DNA of 7,505 bases, from the NCBI GenBank assembly GCA_021795535.1, contig JAJYPG010000055.1:1-7505 (forward strand), given 5' to 3'. The notes under the pieces were generated by a model. That model did no database searches. It was given only the letters and a program-made list of their open reading frames with translations, and was not told the DNA's origin. Shown one piece after another: positions 4,695 through 7,505 of the stretch (its first letter is position 1; the number at the start of each line of letters is the position of its first letter). The position numbers and the translations under genes are program-made. This stretch comes from Planctomycetota bacterium (GTDB lineage Bacteria; Planctomycetota; Phycisphaerae; WQYP01).

Positions 4695-7505
4695 ATGAAA
4701 ATCACGCGCCGTTTTACCAAACCCGGAGTTGATGTCTATTCCACCATTCCATTTGCCCAGCGCACCAGCCGCATTACCAATGTGGACGGCAGCGTGGTGT
4801 TTGAAATGAAGGATGCGGAAATTCCCGCGTCCTGGTCGCAGCTTGCCACCGACATTATGGTAAGCAAATACTTCCGCAAAGCGGGCATTCCGCAGGTGGA
4901 TGCAAGCGGCAAACCCGTTTTAGACGCCAATGGCAAACCTAAAACCGGGCCGGAACGCTCAGTCAAACAGGTGGTCCATCGTCTGGCGGGCTGCTGGATG
5001 CACTGGGGGCAGCAGCATGGCTATTTTGACACGCAGGAAGATGCTCAGGCGTTTTACGATGAACTTGCCTATATGCTGCTCACACAGCTTGCCGCGCCCA
5101 ATTCGCCGCAGTGGTTCAACACCGGCCTGAATTATGCCTATAACCTCACCGGGCCGTCGCAAGGGCACTGGTATGTGGATCCCAAAAATCATCAACTTCA
5201 GGAAGCTGCGGATGCCTATACCCATCCGCAGCCGCACGCCTGCTTTATTCAGAGTGTGGATGACGATCTGGTGAATGCCGGCGGCATTATGGACCTGTGG
5301 GTGCGCGAGGCCCGGCTATTCAAATATGGTTCGGGCACCGGTGCCAACTTTTCCCGTCTGCGCGGCGAAGAGGAATCCCTTTCCGGTGGTGGAAAGTCCT
5401 CCGGCCTGATGAGCTTCCTGCGCATAGGCGATCGCGCCGCGGGAGCCATTAAGTCTGGTGGAACCACACGTCGCGCCGCGAAAATGGTCTGCCTGGACCT
5501 GGACCATCCGGATATTGAAGATTTCGTGAACTGGAAAGTACGTGAGGAAATTAAAGTTGCCGCCATGGTTGAAGGCATCAAGCACCTGCCCAAAGATCAG
5601 CAGGAACTCGCCTCCAAAATGCACCTGAAGCTCGATTTTGATTTTAACGGCGAAGCCTACGCCACCGTTTCCGGCCAGAATTCAAATAATTCCGTCCGCG
5701 TACCCAATAAATTCATCTCCGCAGTGGAAAAAGATGGCGATTGGGAACTCATTGCCCGCACCACCGGCAAGGTGCAGAAAAAAATCAAGGCGCGTAAGCT
5801 TTGGGAACAGATCGGCTTTGCGGCATGGCGCTGTGCCGACCCCGGCGTACAGTATGACGACACCATTAACGAATGGCATACCTGCCCGCAAAGCGGCCGC
5901 ATTAACGCCAGCAACCCGTGCAGCGAATATATGTTTCTGGATAACACGGCATGCAACCTGGCATCCATTAATCTGATGAAGCTCTTTAACCCCGCCACGC
6001 GCGAATTTGATATTGAAGGCTTTCGTCATGCGTGCGGGCTGTGGACCATCGTTCTGGAAATTTCCGTGCTGATGGCCGCCTATCCCAGCCGCGAAATTGC
6101 CCGCCTTAGCTATGAATACCGCACCCTTGGCCTGGGCTATGCCAATATCGGTTCGATGCTGATGGTTGCGGGAATTCCCTATGACAGCGACAAGGCTCGC
6201 GCAATATGCGGTGCCATTACCGCCCTTATGACCGCGGAAAGCTACGCCACATCCGCCAAAATGGCGGCGGAACTTGGCGCCTTCCCTGGCTACCACCGCA
6301 ATCGCGCGGATATGCTGCGTGTCATGAAAAATCATCGTGCCGCCGCATGGGCTGATGAAAAGGCGTATGACAATCTGGCCATCAAGCCCGTCGCCATTGA
6401 CGAGCGTCAATTTGCCACAGCTCCCGCAAGCAAAACCCTTCTGACCGCGGCACGCGAGGCGTGGGACCGCGCTGTGGCATTGGGTGAAAAGCATGGTTAT
6501 CGCAATGCCCAAACGACGGTTATTGCCCCCACCGGTACCATCGGCCTGCTGATGGACTGCGATACCACCGGCGTTGAGCCGGACTTTGCTCTGGTGAAAT
6601 TCAAAAAGCTCGCGGGCGGTGGTTATTTCAAAATTGCCAATCAGTCCGTTGAGCCAGCGCTGAAAAACATGGGCTATTCGGACGGTCAGATCAAAGACAT
6701 ACTGACTTATGTGATGGGCACGCTGACCCTTAAAGGGGCACCGCACATCAATCGGGAGACACTTAAGGCGAAGGGCTTCACGGATGAAGAACTGACCAAA
6801 ATCGAAGGGTGTCTGCCCGCGGTTTTCGAGTTGGCCTTCGCCTTTTCCCCCTGGTCTCTGGGTGAAGCGGTTATGACGCGACTGGGTTTCTCTCCCGAAC
6901 AGTGGCAGAAACCATCCTTCAACCTGCTGCGTTCCCTGGGCTTTACCAATCGGCAAATTCGCGAAGCCAACGATGTTATCTGTGGCGCGCAAACCATTGA
7001 AGGCGCCCCGCACCTGAAAGAGGATCATCTGGCCGTGTTTGATTGTGCCAACCGCTGTGGCCGCAAGGGCAAACGCTTTATTCATCATAAGGGCCACATC
7101 CGCATGATGGCCGCGGCGCAGCCATTCATCAGCGGAGCGATCAGCAAAACCATCAACCTGCCCAACGAGGTTGGCATCGCGGATATTGAAGAGGCCTATC
7201 GCGAAAGCTGGCTCCTGGGCCTTAAAGCCGTGGCGCTGTACCGCGATGGTTCCAAGCTTAGTCAGCCATTGAATTCAACTTCCGATGATGACAATGCCGA
7301 GAGCGACATTGAAGCATTGAAAGTGGAATCCGCCGCCGCGTGCAATGTGTGCGGCGACCCCACGCCTGCGGTGCTGGGCAACGGTGTAATAGCGGCGGGC
7401 AGCATTGAAACCCGCCCGGTTAATCAGTCGATCAGCCAGCCGAGCGGTGTGGTGGAACGCATTGTGGAAAAAGTGGTGCATCGCCCACTGCGTCGCCGCC
7501 TGCCG
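4695..7505 (+). CDS. nrdJ: Vitamin B12-dependent (class II) ribonucleotide reductase, N-terminal 937 residues
   Basis: NrdJ reduces ribonucleotides to deoxyribonucleotides using an adenosylcobalamin-generated thiyl radical, with or without oxygen. The frame is open to the window edge. Relatives usually exceed about 1,100 residues, so the C-terminal part with the thioredoxin-interacting cysteines is outside. Active-site residues are present: C183 (HACFIQS) and C420 ([10 protein letters not shown]) as the redox pair, and N407, C409 and E411 (NPCSE) as the radical cysteine and its partners. Other hallmarks are [14 protein letters not shown] (211-224), IKSGGTTRR (252-260), [11 protein letters not shown] (336-346), [16 protein letters not shown] (621-636) and [16 protein letters not shown] (816-831). 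After [13 protein letters not shown] (858-870) an acidic linker carries an extra C893-x-x-C896 before [17 protein letters not shown]. The start follows a good Shine-Dalgarno site. The start-proximal MKITRRFTK matches the family's N-terminus. Confidence 0.97.
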   Translation, partial: MKITRRFTKPGVDVYSTIPFAQRTSRITNVDGSVVFEMKDAEIPASWSQLATDIMVSKYFRKAGIPQVDASGKPVLDANGKPKTGPERSVKQVVHRLAGCWMHWGQQHGYFDTQEDAQAFYDELAYMLLTQLAAPNSPQWFNTGLNYAYNLTGPSQGHWYVDPKNHQLQEAADAYTHPQPHACFIQSVDDDLVNAGGIMDLWVREARLFKYGSGTGANFSRLRGEEESLSGGGKSSGLMSFLRIGDRAAGAIKSGGTTRRAAKMVCLDLDHPDIEDFVNWKVREEIKVAAMVEGIKHLPKDQQELASKMHLKLDFDFNGEAYATVSGQNSNNSVRVPNKFISAVEKDGDWELIARTTGKVQKKIKARKLWEQIGFAAWRCADPGVQYDDTINEWHTCPQSGRINASNPCSEYMFLDNTACNLASINLMKLFNPATREFDIEGFRHACGLWTIVLEISVLMAAYPSREIARLSYEYRTLGLGYANIGSMLMVAGIPYDSDKARAICGAITALMTAESYATSAKMAAELGAFPGYHRNRADMLRVMKNHRAAAWADEKAYDNLAIKPVAIDERQFATAPASKTLLTAAREAWDRAVALGEKHGYRNAQTTVIAPTGTIGLLMDCDTTGVEPDFALVKFKKLAGGGYFKIANQSVEPALKNMGYSDGQIKDILTYVMGTLTLKGAPHINRETLKAKGFTDEELTKIEGCLPAVFELAFAFSPWSLGEAVMTRLGFSPEQWQKPSFNLLRSLGFTNRQIREANDVICGAQTIEGAPHLKEDHLAVFDCANRCGRKGKRFIHHKGHIRMMAAAQPFISGAISKTINLPNEVGIADIEEAYRESWLLGLKAVALYRDGSKLSQPLNSTSDDDNAESDIEALKVESAAACNVCGDPTPAVLGNGVIAAGSIETRPVNQSISQPSGVVERIVEKVVHRPLRRRLP

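Noticed and set aside
4417..4698. 93-residue open frame ending in an ATGA overlap with the nrdJ start
   Set aside because: The overlap suggests translational coupling, but the frame crosses the terminator and two large hairpins, starts at a TTG, and is rich in Arg, Gly and Pro like translated GC-rich non-coding DNA.
5682..7097. 471-codon open frame antisense to nrdJ
   Set aside because: Same codon-aligned mirror effect inside an unmistakable reductase gene. It has no independent start signal or recognisable product.

Overview
Overall picture: this is a stretch of ordinary bacterial chromosome with roughly balanced base composition. It carries four complete or nearly complete housekeeping-type genes on the + strand and the start of one secreted-protein gene on the - strand. 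The + strand order is enolase (eno), a DivIC/FtsB-like membrane protein, dCTP deaminase (dcd), and the N-terminal 937 residues of a vitamin B12-dependent class II ribonucleotide reductase (nrdJ) that runs off the right edge. No transposase, CRISPR array, phage gene, tRNA or rRNA was recognised. The lineage is uncertain. The alanine-rich signal peptide, the enolase variant and the FtsB-like neighbour lean toward Planctomycetota (Phycisphaerae-like), while Dcd and NrdJ also resemble alphaproteobacterial forms.

Layout: 1-318 (-) is a partial secreted protein. 319-1005 is a long divergent intergenic region. On its - strand side it has a good promoter, interleaved inverted repeats and an intrinsic-terminator-like hairpin, all in the leader of the secreted-protein gene. 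On its + strand side it has an AT-rich repeat zone and then a series of hairpins leading up to eno. 1006-2298 is eno, closed by a textbook intrinsic terminator at 2378-2414. 2511-3050 is the FtsB-like gene. 3051-3691 is a second long intergenic region with small hairpins, one perfect DnaA box, and two good sigma70-type promoters for dcd, the second overlapped by an inverted repeat. 3692-4246 is dcd. 4247-4694 is a densely folded spacer with a strong intrinsic terminator and further large hairpins before nrdJ at 4695.

How the genes relate: eno belongs to glycolysis and the FtsB-like protein probably to cell division. Dcd (dCTP to dUTP, the precursor route to dTTP) and NrdJ (ribonucleotide to deoxyribonucleotide) both supply DNA precursors. 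They are neighbours, but an internal terminator separates them, so they are probably controlled separately. The DnaA box upstream of dcd hints at coupling to replication.

The coding content is conventional. What stands out is the regulatory DNA: three long leader regions (secreted protein, eno, nrdJ) contain stacked or alternative hairpins, two of them with intrinsic-terminator-like elements ahead of the start codon. I found no clear new multi-gene system. The nrdJ leader is the best candidate for an undescribed regulatory RNA.
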